A stretch of DNA of 64,000 nt from Procambarus clarkii (GCF_040958095.1 NC_091156.1:17100628-17164627); one strand, 5' to 3'; shown: positions 41,206-51,691, counted from the stretch's first letter. Translations and numbers: made by a program. Notes: a model not told the origin generated them from the sequence alone.

Positions 41206-41960
41206 ACAGCCTCTGATAGAGTGAAATTAACGAGGAAGTGACATGTGATATGATGCCCCCCTCCCCCCCTGGCACTGATGCTGGGGGTGGGGGGAGGGGC
41301 AGAGGAGTATGCCAGGGCATATTTACCCTCCATCACGAGTATGATGGTCATGCCCTCAGCCAGAGATGACTGTGGAGAGCAGCAGCAGCATCCGGCGTGT
41401 AGCTACTGCTGCAGGTGTGGGCGCCACACACACCTGCTGACATGTTACTCTGGTGGATAACTTGACCAACCTGGGGGGGGGGAGGATGTTAATAAGGAGG
41501 AGCTGAGCCCTAAGTAGTGGGTGGTGTGAGGAGGTGGTGGGCGGCCAGGTGACGGGGTCAGCCACGGCTGATATACTCACCGTGGGGAGCTCACCATTCA
41601 CTACCAAGCTGAAGTATACCATACCAGGGCTCCAGGGGGAAGGGGGGGGGGACTGGAGTGGTGTACACTGGTGCACCTCTCCCGCCTCCCACCATCAGCA
41701 CCCCCGCCAGCAGCACGCGAGGGCGTCACCTGCAGCAGCAGCAGCAGGCCCACGGCGCCTCAACACTAATAACCACGTGATGCAACATTCACAACCTAAG
41801 CGGCCTACACCACTTCACTGGCGTCACCACAACCACACACACGCACCAACAGACAGCACATATAAAAACATGGCCAATATGGCAGCACAATGGCAAGCGC
41901 CAACACACAAACCAGGCCAGCCAGCCGTCCACGGCGACGGCCGCCGCCACCACTGGCCTC
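41206..41960 (-). other. presumed 5-prime part of spen intron 1
   Basis: Moderately GC-rich, with CAG/CTG triplet patches (41380-41395, 41728-41747) and C/G runs. No other exon is seen. It is the intron side of the donor at 41961-41962 if the exon model is right. Confidence 0.45.
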
Positions 41961-41962
41961 AC
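41957..41962 (-). other. splice donor of spen exon 1
   Basis: GTGAGG on the minus strand, directly after the codon for Tyr29. An alternative GT four bases upstream (CG|GTACGT) is possible and would change only the exon boundary. Confidence 0.65.
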
Positions 41963-42049
41963 GTACCGTTTGAAATGTTCCTTAATTCTTTCTTCACTTA
42001 TGTTCTCGGGCAAATTTCCTACCCAGAGATGCCGTGTCTCTCTCACCAT
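41963..42049 (-). CDS. spen: first coding exon of split ends (Spen/SHARP) homologue
   Basis: Starting at an ATG with a strong context (AAGATGG), the exon encodes 29 residues: MVRETRHLWVGNLPEN, then ISEERIKEHFKRY. This is the N-terminus and first half of RRM1 of Spen proteins (fly split ends, vertebrate SPEN/SHARP), including the RNP2 motif LWVGNL and the family-specific EHFKRY. Spen proteins are large nuclear RNA-binding corepressors with N-terminal RRMs and a C-terminal SPOC domain. The match ends exactly at TAC|GTGAGG, a good splice donor; the downstream frame turns to low-complexity Ala/Val/Cys. The other RRMs and SPOC are not in the window. Spenito/RBM15 is less likely because its RRM1 lacks the MVRETRHLW start. 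Confidence 0.87.
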
Positions 42050-42300
42050 CTTGCTCCAGCGTGCACATGGGGATGTATCGAGTTATCCTACTCCATATTG
42101 AAGCACTCATGTAAATCCTCTAATGAAAGAGTGCATCATCCTCACTACACAAAGTTCCAAACCAAACTGATGACGAAGTCTCTTCGGTGACGTCCCAGGC
42201 GGGCTTGAGTAAGCTCGGCGACTAGCTCTCCCTGAGCAGATAGTACGCTTAAAGTGAAACTCTACACAAGAGCGAGTCTTCCGCCGATATAAGCTCGGTA
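42050..42300 (-). promoter_or_regulatory. presumed spen 5-prime UTR and proximal promoter
   Basis: Sequence directly upstream of the ATG. It contains a CRE-like TGACGTCC (42188-42195), an Inr-like TCAGTT on the minus strand near 42165-42170 and a TATAT near 42287. None is positioned well enough to name a start site, and intervening 5-prime UTR introns cannot be excluded. It is free of recognisable transposons, unlike its surroundings. Confidence 0.4.
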
Positions 42301-42620
42301 AATAGCTCGGACCCATCTCTGATGATTTTCCTGGTTGATATTTTGCTCTGCATATATTTTAATTGTAATATATTACTGTTTCAATAATTCAATTTATATA
42401 TGATGGTCAGAATTGCGTTGTTATTTCTTATGGATAATTTGGTGCTTGTAATTATATTGTATTATATAAGAAAAATTTGCCAATCAACACTTTTAACCAG
42501 ACGCGAGTCTACCTACTGTACGGCATAGGAGTTGGACTTTCACTCTACTTATTACACGCTGCCATCCGTTACTGTAAGGTGTGAGAGGAGCCGGTTTACA
42601 ACCCATTATACCTCCTTCTT
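42301..42620. other. no recognisable feature
   Basis: AT-rich sequence upstream of the presumed promoter. Confidence 0.4.
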
Positions 42621-42625
42621 TATCA

Positions 42626-42718
42626 TACATACATACATACATACATACATACATACATACATACATACATACATACATACATACATACATACATACATAC
42701 ATACAATATATATATATA
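42626..42718. repeat. (CATA)n then (TA)n microsatellite
   Basis: About 20 CATA units, then a short TA tract. Typical landing or seeding context for the elements to the right. Confidence 0.95.
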
Positions 42719-42804
42719 GGGAAGGGAGTACCACCTCTGGCTGGAAGATATATATATGTATTTGACAATGTCAGACCACGGAGGAAAAATGAAACAGGAA
42801 ATTT

Positions 42805-42843
42805 CCTTAAGTACTTTCGTATATTAAATACATCTTCAGAAGG
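42805..42843 (-). ncRNA. hammerhead-ribozyme-like motif, left arm
   Basis: Core CTGAAGA (CUGANGA class) and GAAA, helix I CCTT/AAGG, helix II GTAT/ATAC, helix III the self-complementary GTAC, and cleavage-site dinucleotide TT. One extra base (T) lies between CTGAAGA and helix II, which departs from the consensus, so activity is uncertain. The palindromic helix III suggests function as a dimer, as known for minimal type I hammerheads in Penelope-like elements. Confidence 0.42.
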
Positions 42844-42844
42844 T

Positions 42845-42883
42845 CCTTCTGAAGATGTATTTAATATACGAAAGTACTTAAGG
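42845..42883 (+). ncRNA. hammerhead-ribozyme-like motif, right arm
   Basis: Exact mirror of the left-arm motif on the plus strand, with the same core, helices and one-base departure at the base of helix II. Confidence 0.42.
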
Positions 42884-42970
42884 AAATTTCCTGTTTCATT
42901 TTTCCTCCGTGGTCTGACATTGTCACATTCTTAATCACGTGTTTATTTTCGTGATATACACACATATATG

Positions 42971-43883
<913 letters not shown>

Positions 43884-43919
43884 CAGAGAGAGAGTGGAGC
43901 GGGGGACGGGTTGAACAGA

Positions 43920-43954
<35 letters not shown>

Positions 43955-44059
43955 AGGATATTGAGAAAGTGGGTGGAGAAGAAAGGGGAGAGGGAGGGGG
44001 GGGGGGAGACCCGGGCCACGCCGGAAACTTACCTGTTGTCTATTTGTTGGTTCCGCGAA

Positions 44060-44275
44060 TCAATACCCGGCCGGCCCGGTCTCAGACCGACCGGCCTTCC
44101 TAAGTTGGTGGTCTTGTCAACCAGCAGCTTTTAGACGCCATTGCTCGGAGCCTGACGTATGAATCACAGCCTGGTTGATCAGGTATTCTTCAGAGGTGTT
44201 TATCCAGTGTTCTCGGTGATGGAACACTCAACACTGTAAGAGGTCGGCCAGGTATGTCCCTAATATATGTTCCTC
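44060..44275 (-). mobile_element. degenerate LINE-A 3-prime end
   Basis: The minus strand keeps GATCAACCAGGCTGTGATTC, ATACGTCAGGCTCCGAGCAA and a decayed GGCCGGTCGGTCTGAGACCG tail, plus single-copy GRPLTV. No tandem unit is seen. Confidence 0.65.
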
Positions 44276-44299
44276 CAACACAAATGTTCCGTCATACAA

Positions 44300-44658
44300 A
44301 TAACGTCGCTTTTCGCTGGTATGCGCACTTTGGCGCATGGACGTAATGGACGTAAAATGAACGTAAAAATGGACGTAATTGAAAATTAAATCGGCTCACA
44401 AAAGGGACGTGCTGTCCTGTTTTCTGTTTTGGGTCCTCTGGCTTAGGCTGTTAGGTTAGGAGAGGAAACGTTCAATTAACGGTTTTGGTGACGTTTAAAA
44501 ACCTTATGAGAACTTCCTGCCCTCCTAACCTACCAGACGACCCTTAACTTGCTGGTTTGGAAAACAATAATTCCAAAATTTATTTTCAATTATTTTTCAT
44601 TTTCAAATTACGGCCTTTTTTTGGCCTTACGAGCGCATACGAGCGAAAAGTGATGTAA
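44300..44658. mobile_element. MITE-F, about 358 bp
   Basis: The termini AACGTCGCTTTTCGCTGGTA and, reversed, ACATCACTTTTCGCTCGTA are imperfect inverted repeats of about 25 bp. The interior also pairs partly (GACGTAATTGAAAATTAAAT against the right AAATTACGGCC region). There is no coding capacity. A left-half copy lies at 2318-2395. Confidence 0.6.
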
Positions 44659-44725
44659 TGTGTAAGAGGCCGGGAAGGAGTGTTCGCTTGAGGTCACTTA
44701 GAGAAGTTCTCTCTTAATGTTCCTA

Positions 44726-44945
44726 CACCCAACCACTTGGGCTGGACCGTAGAGCGACGGTCTCGCGTCATGCAGGTCGGCGTTCAATCCCCGACCGTCC
44801 AAGTGGTTGGGCACCATTCCTCCTCCCCGTCCCATCCCAAATCCTTATCCTGACCCCTTCCCTTAGGAAGGGGTTAGGATAAGGATTTATAGTCGTAATA
44901 ACTTGGCGCTTGCCCTAATAATTCCCTTCCCCTTCTTAGTGTTCC
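44726..44945 (+). mobile_element. SINE S5
   Basis: tRNA-like head: A-box-like GGACCGTAGAGCGACGG, then B box GGCGTTCAATCCCCGACC, framed by CCACTTGG and CCAAGTGG. A C-rich body (CCTCCCCGTCCCATCCCAAA), a CCTGACCCCTTCC segment and a TAGTCGTAATAACTTGGCGC tail follow. Other copies: 50240-50390 (minus) and 57488-57680 (plus). An 18-base piece (CCTTATCC / GGATAAGG) is inverted in this copy. Confidence 0.8.
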
Positions 44946-45216
44946 AGTTCCACCTCAGCTGTTTAAGGGGCCGGCTGCTCTAAGACATTCGTCCAAATAT
45001 GACAAATTTTGAAAACTGTTAAACAAATCTCACGTTATCTGGCATCGGCGTCCTGCTGAACATTTTATCCTAGTGTTAAGAAATGGATTTTATATGATTA
45101 TTTAGGAAGAACAAAGAGCAGCGTTCTGATGATAAGGAGAAGAGTACAACCAAGAAGAATAGTAGTTAGAAGTGCCTCAAAGAGGATATACAGCTGGAGC
45201 CTTTATAACATTCCGT

Positions 45217-45460
45217 TATCTTGAGATGATTACGGGGCTTTAGTGTCCCCACGGCCCGGTCCTCGACCAGGCCTCCACCCCCAGGAAGCAGCCCGTGACA
45301 GCTGACGTAAATAGGTACCCAGGTACCTATTTACTGCTAGGTAACAGGGGCATAGGGTGAAAGAAACTCTGTCCATTGTTTCTCGCCGGCGCCTGGGATC
45401 GAACCCAGGACCACAGGATCACAAGTCCAGCGTGCTGTCCGCTCGGCCGACCGGCTCCCC
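45217..45460 (-). mobile_element. SINE S1, full length
   Basis: Complete head, body and tail on the minus strand. A small local duplication (GACGTAAATAGGTACCCAGG) lies in the body. Confidence 0.92.
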
Positions 45461-46500
45461 TATACTCATTACTAATACATAATAACACAAATAATAATGA
45501 GTAAGTATGTTATTATGCTCTATTTTGTTATATATCACATCGTAACATTGCCCATGCCAATATCTGTTAGATTAACCATTTCCTATTTTTTCAAATTTGT
45601 TGTTTTTGGAGTTTCTGTTGTTGTTTTTCTCCTTTGTTTATAATCTGATTTTGTTGCAGTGCCTACATGTTGGAGAATACATCGCCGCCACTGTGTATGT
45701 GAAGGGTGAATGAAATTGGTCAACAAGTTAATCAGCCTAAGGTGGCAAAATTGTGACTTTTATTTTGTATTTTGGTCGAAAAATTTACAGATTTCAAACT
45801 ATTGTCTTTGTTTCTTTAGGTTGTTTTAATGACGAGATGCGGGCCTTATCACTTATATAAAGTATACATATTATCCCGTTATCCTTATCACTATATTAGG
45901 TTTCTTGGGGACAGTTTTTTTTTTGTTTACTTCATTTCAACACATATTGACAAAAAACTTTCACATATTCGAGTACGAATGCCAAGCAATGTTTATTAAA
46001 ATATACAAGTAAATTGATAAATTAGAACTACCATATTCAACTTCAATTTTCTCTTTAACAGGAATTTTAACTTTGAGTCTGAATAATAAATACAGTTTCT
46101 GAGCGACTCTCACCATTTTTACATGTTGTGCGCAACGTTCTTAGTTCTAAAGTTTCATTTCTGCCGTTTATTCATAAATCCATAACTTTGGGAGTTATAC
46201 ATTTATTTACGTCAAAATTTTTCGCATATTTTGAAGGCCACGTTAACTATTTTTTTTTACAGTAAACTATACTCTCAAACAAAATTTTAAAGAAATAAAA
46301 TTGAACGTTATATGCCATTCTGAGCCCATAATGAATAAAATAACAATTAGTGAAATTTTAAATAAGTTTATTTAATTTGAAATTGGTGAATTTTTACTTA
46401 CTTCTTCTTCTTCTGTGTGCAGGTTTCCAACCATTTACCTTTTAATATTTTCACTTGTCTAGAGAAAACGTGTTTAGAAATAAATGTTCGCAATAATTTA
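45461..46500. other. AT-rich, no recognisable gene or repeat
   Basis: About 1 kb of AT-rich sequence lacking long frames. A polypyrimidine-CAG near 45650 looks like a splice acceptor but is followed by no usable frame. Confidence 0.4.
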
Positions 46501-46645
46501 AATGATTTATTGAATAAATTCGGCCAGTAAAAGATCTCTGCATGTTCCCCAGGTAAGCAATTTCTCCAGCTTTGAATGGGGGGGGGGGGTTAGTGGGCAG
46601 CAATAGTCCACCCTAGAGAGCACTGGAGACAAAAGTACCATAGTA
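46501..46645. repeat. dispersed repeat shared with 282-395
   Basis: See the partner copy; here a poly-G run (46579-46589) interrupts the match. Confidence 0.45.
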
Positions 46646-46837
46646 TAGAAAATGGCCGTTATTGCCCTAAAACTTTGCATTGTAATATTGTGTAAGACAG
46701 CTTAGTGAAGACCTGTTGAAGGTATCTGCAGGCTGTCGACTCCTTATGTAGAGCTGCGACACATTGCTTCATAAGTCTGCACCCTTCAGCTTCCTTCAAA
46801 ACGGCGTCCCACACCTGTCACTGCCATAGTAACTAAC

Positions 46838-47012
46838 TAACTCCTCCAAGGAGTGCCGGACCAACCGGGCTGTGGTGGGTATGTGGGCCTGCGGGCCGCA
46901 CCAAGCAACAGCCTGGTGGACCAAACTCTCACAAGTCAAGCCTGGCCTCGGCCCGGGCTTGGGGAGTAGAAGAACTCCCAGAACCCCATCAACCAGGTAT
47001 CAACCAAGCTGG
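46838..47012 (+). mobile_element. LINE-B 3-prime end
   Basis: CAAGGAGTGCCGGACCAACC, GGGCTGTGGTGGGTATGTG, GGGGAGTAGAAGAACTCCC and ACCCCATCAACCAGGTATCA: the last C-terminal codons and the 3-prime UTR. Confidence 0.82.
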
Positions 47013-47420
47013 GAAATGTCGTCTCCAAATGTCAAAACAAAAATGGAGGAGAATAACAGTAACTTTATATACCTTGGAGACATTAGCTAATATGGTGGAT
47101 GAATCTTAGTGTGGACAGCCTGGTATTATTGCGACGTTAGAATATGGTATAATTTTCACGAGGGTTTGTGTCCGGCCAGTGTGTGATCCACCCCGCACAC
47201 AGACCAGTCACCCTGCAACTTTTAGTTACACTACTCCCAAGCGTCTGACCCCAAACTTTGAACAGATAGACAGACAGATAGGAAATACATTTTATAGATA
47301 TACTGGATGAGGGTCTTAGCCATTGGTCGCGTGACAGAGGCCACACCTTCCCTTCACACTATCTTCATCACTGTAATCTTTCCTACACACCATCTTGTGC
47401 ATCTTAACTACACACCGTCC
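47013..47420. other. no recognisable feature
   Basis: Unique-looking sequence up to the array. Confidence 0.35.
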
Positions 47421-48727
47421 CTTCTCGTCCCTACCCTTCACCACCCTCCCTACCCTTCACCACCTTCCCTACCCTCCACCACCTTCCCTACCCTCCACCA
47501 CCTTCCCTACCCTCCACCACCTTCCCTACCCTTCACCACCTTCCCTACCCTCCACCACCTTCCCTACCCTTCACCACCTTCCCTACCCTTCACCACCTTC
47601 CCTACCCTTCACCACCTTCCCTACCCTCCACCACCTTCCCTACCCTTCACCACCTTCCCTACCCTTCACCACCTTCCCTACCCTTCACCACCTTCCCTAC
47701 CCTTCACCACCCTCCCTACCCTTCACCACCTTCCCTACCCTCCACCACCTTCCCTACCCTTCACCACCTTCCCTACCCTTCACCACCTTCCCTACCCTTC
47801 ACCACCCTCCCTACCCTTCACCACCTTCCCTACCCTTCACCACCTTCCCTACCCTTCACCACCCTCCCTACCCTTCACCACCTTCCCTACCCTCCACCAC
47901 CTTCCCTACCCTTCACCACCTTCCCTACCCTCCACCACCTTCCCTACCCTTCACCACCTTCCCTACCCTTCACCACCTTCCCTACCCTTCACCACCCTCC
48001 CTACCCTTCACCACCTTCCCTACCCTTCACCACCTTCCCTACCCTTCACCACCCTCCCTACCCTTCACCACCTTCCCTACCCTCCACCACCTTCCCTACC
48101 CTTCACCACCTTCCCTACCCTTCACCACCTTCCCTACCCTTCACCACCTTCCCTACCCTTCACCACCTTCCCTACCCTTCACCACCCTCCCTACCCTCCA
48201 CCACCTTCCCTACCCTTCACCACCTTCCCTACCCTTCACCACCTTCCCTACCCTTCACCACCTTCCCTACCCTCCACCACCTTCCCTACCCTTCACCACC
48301 TTCCCTACCCTTCACCACCCTCCCTACCCTTCACCACCTTCCCTACCCTCCACCACCTTCCCTACCCTCCACCACCTTCCCTACCCTTCACCACCTTCCC
48401 TACCCTTCACCACCTTCCCTACCCTTCACCACCTTCCCTACCCTTCACCACCTTCCCTACCCTTCACCACCTTCCCTACCCTCCACCACCTTCCCTACCC
48501 TTCACCACCTTCCCTACCCTTCACCACCTTCCCTACCCTTCACCACCTTCCCTACCCTCCACCACCTTCCCTACCCTTCACCACCTTCCCTACCCTTCAC
48601 CACCTTCCCTACCCTTCACCACCCTCCCTACCCTTCACCACCTTCCCTACCCTTCACCACCCTCCCTACCCTTCACCACCTTCCCTACCCTTCACCACCT
48701 TCCCTACCCTTCACCACCCTCCCTACC
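47421..48727. repeat. 19-bp CCCTACCCTTCACCACCTT array, G-free on plus strand
   Basis: About 68 units over 1.3 kb with C/T variants (CTTC/CTCC, CCTTCC/CCCTCC). G is essentially absent from the plus strand throughout. The minus strand carries GGGTAGGG twice per 38 bp. Two open frames of about 480 residues (Pro/Ser/Thr/Tyr rich) are read-through. Confidence 0.97.
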
Positions 48728-48850
48728 AGGCCAGGATACAAGATAGAGTTAGGCTAGCTCATCCTAATCCTTGCACAGAAACTCTCCAGAATATCTTCCT
48801 TGAAGGTCAACATTGCTCAAAACAGATAACTATAACTGGAACTGTTAGGG
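48728..48850 (+). mobile_element. LINE-C fragment
   Basis: RVRLAHPNPCTETLQNIFLE followed by GQHCSKQIT matches LTHPNPCTEALQAFFLEGQH in the 7052-8371 frame. It is cut on both sides; the left edge is the 19-bp array. Confidence 0.7.
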
Positions 48851-48945
48851 GGTAGAAATAACCTAAGCTACTCTATCCCTTTGAGATGTATTTCTTTCTG
48901 GTCTTAATAAACATACTTGAACTGGAACTGGAACTGAACTCAGAA
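48851..48945 (+). mobile_element. LINE 3-prime terminus with (GGAACT)n tail
   Basis: CTATCCCTTTGAGATGTATT, AATAAACATACTTGAACTGG and repeated GGAACT. This is typical of an oligomeric LINE tail; the parent family cannot be told. Confidence 0.5.
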
Positions 48946-49004
48946 TGTATCATCTATAAATTTATAATTTGTACCAAGAGAGAGAAACAACAGTTTAGTT
49001 AGTT

Positions 49005-49250
49005 TAGTTCGTTTATTATGCACCCCATACCCATCTTGTGGGCGGTAGTGGAAAGGGTTACAGAGGCACATAATGGGCTCAGGGACTGAACCCCACAATT
49101 CATTTAGCTAAGCAAGTTACAATCTTGATGAGCTAGTTACAACATTCAGTATAAGTCGTCACATCAACAATGGGCTCGAGACCGACCACAAGTACAATTC
49201 CTATATTCAGCAACTGACATGTGGAGAGCTAGTGACACAATTGATATGTT
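49005..49250 (-). mobile_element. LINE-C 3-prime UTR
   Basis: Reverse complement of 53880-54130 at high identity (GCACATAATGGGCTCAGGGA, AGCTAAGCAAGTTACAATCT), with a single copy of the segment amplified at 13.5 kb. Confidence 0.85.
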
Positions 49251-49344
49251 TGTTGACAACAACGGCACTTTCCTGCACCGTGGGAGATTACACCTTTCCA
49301 CCCATGAAGCAAATTAGAGATCAGTCCAAGCTTCATCTTAGATT

Positions 49345-49500
49345 CTAGATTTGTTTTAGATTTTTTATTCAGGTAAAGGTGCATATATTGAAGATGAGTT
49401 ACAAACATACTGTTGGATTTATAGACAGAGCTAGTACATACAATACCTAAAGCCACTATTACGCACAGCGTTTCGAGCAAGGTGTGGGGGGAAACCACTT
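49345..49500 (-). repeat. dispersed repeat J
   Basis: TTTTTTATTCAGGTAAAGG, GGATTTATAGACAGAGCTAG, TACATACAATACCTAAAGCC and, on the minus strand, GAAACGCTGTGCGTAATAGTGG. Copies: 49925-50075, 58105-58240 and a variant at 58320-58400. Confidence 0.6.
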
Positions 49501-49924
49501 AGACTACAACTTAATAGTAATTGAGCTTAAAGTATAAATTGTGTTGAAAAAAGGAATATAAAAAGGGGGAAGGAAACATGGCAGGAGTCAGTAATTATAC
49601 AAGTTGGTCAACAACCAGCTTTGTTTAAAATAGTAAGACATGGGTTGACATTTAGGGGGTAAGGTAGGTTACATGGAGTTTATTAGGTAGTGCTTAGTTT
49701 TTATCTTAAACTGGTTGAGAGAGGTACAGTCTTTAACATGGTTGGGAAGGTTATTCCACATTCTGGGTCCCTTGATTTGTAGAGCATTTTTAGATTGATT
49801 AAGACGTACTCTTGGAATATCAAATAAGTATTTATTTCTGGTGTGATGCTCATGGGTTCTGTTACAACCTTCTATGAAGCTTTTAAGGTCAGGATTGGCA
49901 TTGTAGTTCAGCGATTTAAATATA

Positions 49925-50075
49925 TAGATCAAATACAAATACAAATATTTATTCAGGTAAAATACATACATACAAGGTAAGATACAAAAGTTGATGGATT
50001 TATAGATAGAGCTAGTACATACAATGCCTAAAGCCACTATTACGCAAAGCGTTTCGGGCAGTAGGAGGATGTAGA
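49925..50075 (-). repeat. repeat J nested in LINE-E
   Basis: Starts in (CAAATA)n, then TTTATTCAGGTAAAATACAT..CTAAAGCCACTATTACGCAA, and ends at GCGTTTCGGGCA. It interrupts LINE-E just upstream of SLNYNANPDLKSF. Confidence 0.65.
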
Positions 50076-50239
50076 ACACACATGAGAGGATGTGCAGTGA
50101 CGTGCAGTATCTAACATATTCAGAGATTTGAGTAGGGGTACCGAGTGATGTCTGGGGCCATGGGGCCAGAGTTAGATATTGTCCTAATAGCAGCTTTGTG
50201 TTAGGTAATTAGAGGACGTAAATGATTTTGGGTAGTAGA

Positions 50240-50390
50240 GAGAGAGAGAATTATCAGAAGAAAGACCCAAGCCATTACGACTATATAGCACTTGGAAGGG
50301 GTCAGGATTAAGATTTGGGATGGGACGGGGGGGGGGGGGGAAGGAATGACGCCTAACCACTTGGACGGTCGGGGATTGAACGCCGAATCC
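50240..50390 (-). mobile_element. SINE S5, truncated, nested in LINE-E
   Basis: Minus-strand B box GGCGTTCAATCCCCGACC, poly-C, CCTGACCCCTTCC and a (CT)n tail. It is flanked by TAGTAGA at 50233-50239 and 50391-50397, a candidate 7-bp target duplication. The A-box half is missing. Confidence 0.72.
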
Positions 50391-50509
50391 TAGTAGAACC
50401 CCAAGCACAAATACCATAGTTGAGATAAGGATAGATGAGAGAGTAATAGAGTGTCACTAGGGCAGGGCGAGATACATAATATCTGATCTTAGAAAGAATG
50501 CCAACAGTT

Positions 50510-51691
50510 TTAAAAACTTTTTTTTGCTATATTTAGAATGTGTCCCTGGAAATTCAGCTTGTTATCGATGAGAACACCAAGGAATTTACCATCAACTTTG
50601 TTACTAATTTGGATATTGTTTATTCTTAGATTAACTTCATTTGAGGATTTATTGTCAAACAAAATATAGAAAGTTTTGTCAATGTTAAAAGTGAGTTTGT
50701 TAGTAGTTAGCCAAAGATGGACTTTATTTAGTTCTGTATTCACTGTGACATTTAGAACAAGGGGGTCAGGACTGGAGAAGATGAAGGATGTGTCATCAGC
50801 AAATAAGATTGGTTTGAGGTGTTGGGAGGCATTTGGAAGGTCATTAATGTAGATGAGAAAGAGGAGAGGGCCAAGTATGCTGCCCTGTGGAACACCAATG
50901 TTGATGGGTAGGGTGGGAGAAATGAAATTATTCACAGAAACATACTGGAGCCTGTCAGTAAGGTAAGACTGAAGGTATTGCAGGGAGTGTCCTCTGACTC
51001 CATAATGATGTAATTTAAGAAGAAGGTTTTGGTGGTTGACAGTGTCAAAAGCCTTACGCAGGTCCACAAATAACCCAACAGGGAACTCATTTTTATCAAG
51101 AGCTGCATGAATCAAGTTAATCATACTAATAAGTGCATCGTTAGTGTTTTTTTTGGGTCTGAAGCCATATTGACAAGAGCTAAGTATATTGTGTTTGGCT
51201 AGATAAGAGTAAAGATGCTTGTAGATTAGTTTTTCAAATATATTTGACAAGGTTAACAGAATTGATATAGGTCTGAAGTTGTTGACATCAGTGAGATCAC
51301 CACATTTATGGACGGGGGTTACTCTCGCTTTTTTTTTTAGAATATCCGGAAAGGTTTGGAGTTCAAGTGATTTGTTGTAGAGCAATGCAATGGCAGGAGC
51401 TAGAAATCTGGAGGATTTTTTGTATATTAGTGATGGTATCTCCTCAAGGGCACTTGACTTAGTTTTAAGGGAAAGGATTGTCTCATTAACATCAGTGGAA
51501 TTAGCAGGAGTTAGGTACAGAGACTCTGGATAGTTACCTGTAAGGTAGTCTTTAATATTAGTGAGTGAGGATGGAATATCATGAACAAGGGATGTGCCAA
51601 TGAATGAGAAGACCCTATTGAATTTAATAGCAGTGTCAGAGGCTGAAAGCAAACCATCGTTACACACAGAAATGACAATAGCGTGATGCAT
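50510..51691 (-). CDS. LINE-E reverse transcriptase ORF
   Basis: 393 residues containing a whole non-LTR RT domain. FRPISILLTLSNIFEKLIYK at about 139-158, GFRPKKNTNDAL at 176-187, motif A GLFVDLRKAFDTVNH at 206-220, motif B GVPQGSILGPLLFLIYIND at 266-284, and motif C FADDTSF at 297-303 with both catalytic Asp. GKFLGVLIDNKL follows near the end. The order and wording fit the Daphne/Crack/CR1 group. The first residues (MHHAIVIS) arise from sequence shared with a repeat near 23300, and the domain is continuous with upstream LINE-E coding sequence, so this Met is not the element's start. It ends where the frame is lost near the repeat J and S5 insertions. Confidence 0.85.
   Translation of the reverse strand: MHHAIVISVCNDGLLSASDTAIKFNRVFSFIGTSLVHDIPSSLTNIKDYLTGNYPESLYLTPANSTDVNETILSLKTKSSALEEIPSLIYKKSSRFLAPAIALLYNKSLELQTFPDILKKKARVTPVHKCGDLTDVNNFRPISILLTLSNIFEKLIYKHLYSYLAKHNILSSCQYGFRPKKNTNDALISMINLIHAALDKNEFPVGLFVDLRKAFDTVNHQNLLLKLHHYGVRGHSLQYLQSYLTDRLQYVSVNNFISPTLPINIGVPQGSILGPLLFLIYINDLPNASQHLKPILFADDTSFIFSSPDPLVLNVTVNTELNKVHLWLTTNKLTFNIDKTFYILFDNKSSNEVNLRINNIQISNKVDGKFLGVLIDNKLNFQGHILNIAKKSF

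Larger units (their letters stand above)
42763..42925. repeat. perfect 163-bp palindrome with hammerhead-like arms
   Basis: Two 81-bp arms, TGACAATGTCAGACCACGGA..TCTTCAGAAGG and its exact complement, meet at a single T (42844). Each arm contains CCTT-CTGAAGA-T-GTAT-TTAAT-ATAC-GAAA-GTAC-TT-AAGG written 5-prime to 3-prime outward from the centre. That is the layout of a type I hammerhead ribozyme core. I suspect the ends of a Penelope-like element in snap-back orientation. Confidence 0.8.

Noticed and set aside
38999-41351. Two overlapping minus-strand open frames of about 770 residues (His/Thr/Ser/Arg/Gln)
   Set aside because: They are translation of the TTGACG(TG)n array, which contains no stop in those frames. 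Both frames stay open at once, with no unique protein sequence.
41534-42190. 218-residue plus-strand frame over the spen exon
   Set aside because: No domain resemblance; low complexity His/Ala/Pro. The opposite strand carries the conserved Spen sequence.
45640-45720. Splice acceptor and exon
   Set aside because: A TTTTGTTGCAG occurs, but downstream frames hit stops quickly and match nothing.
47307-48855. Two overlapping frames of about 480 residues, rich in Pro, Ser, Thr and Tyr
   Set aside because: Read-through of the 19-bp array; only the last part (RVRLAHPNPCTE) is real LINE-C sequence.
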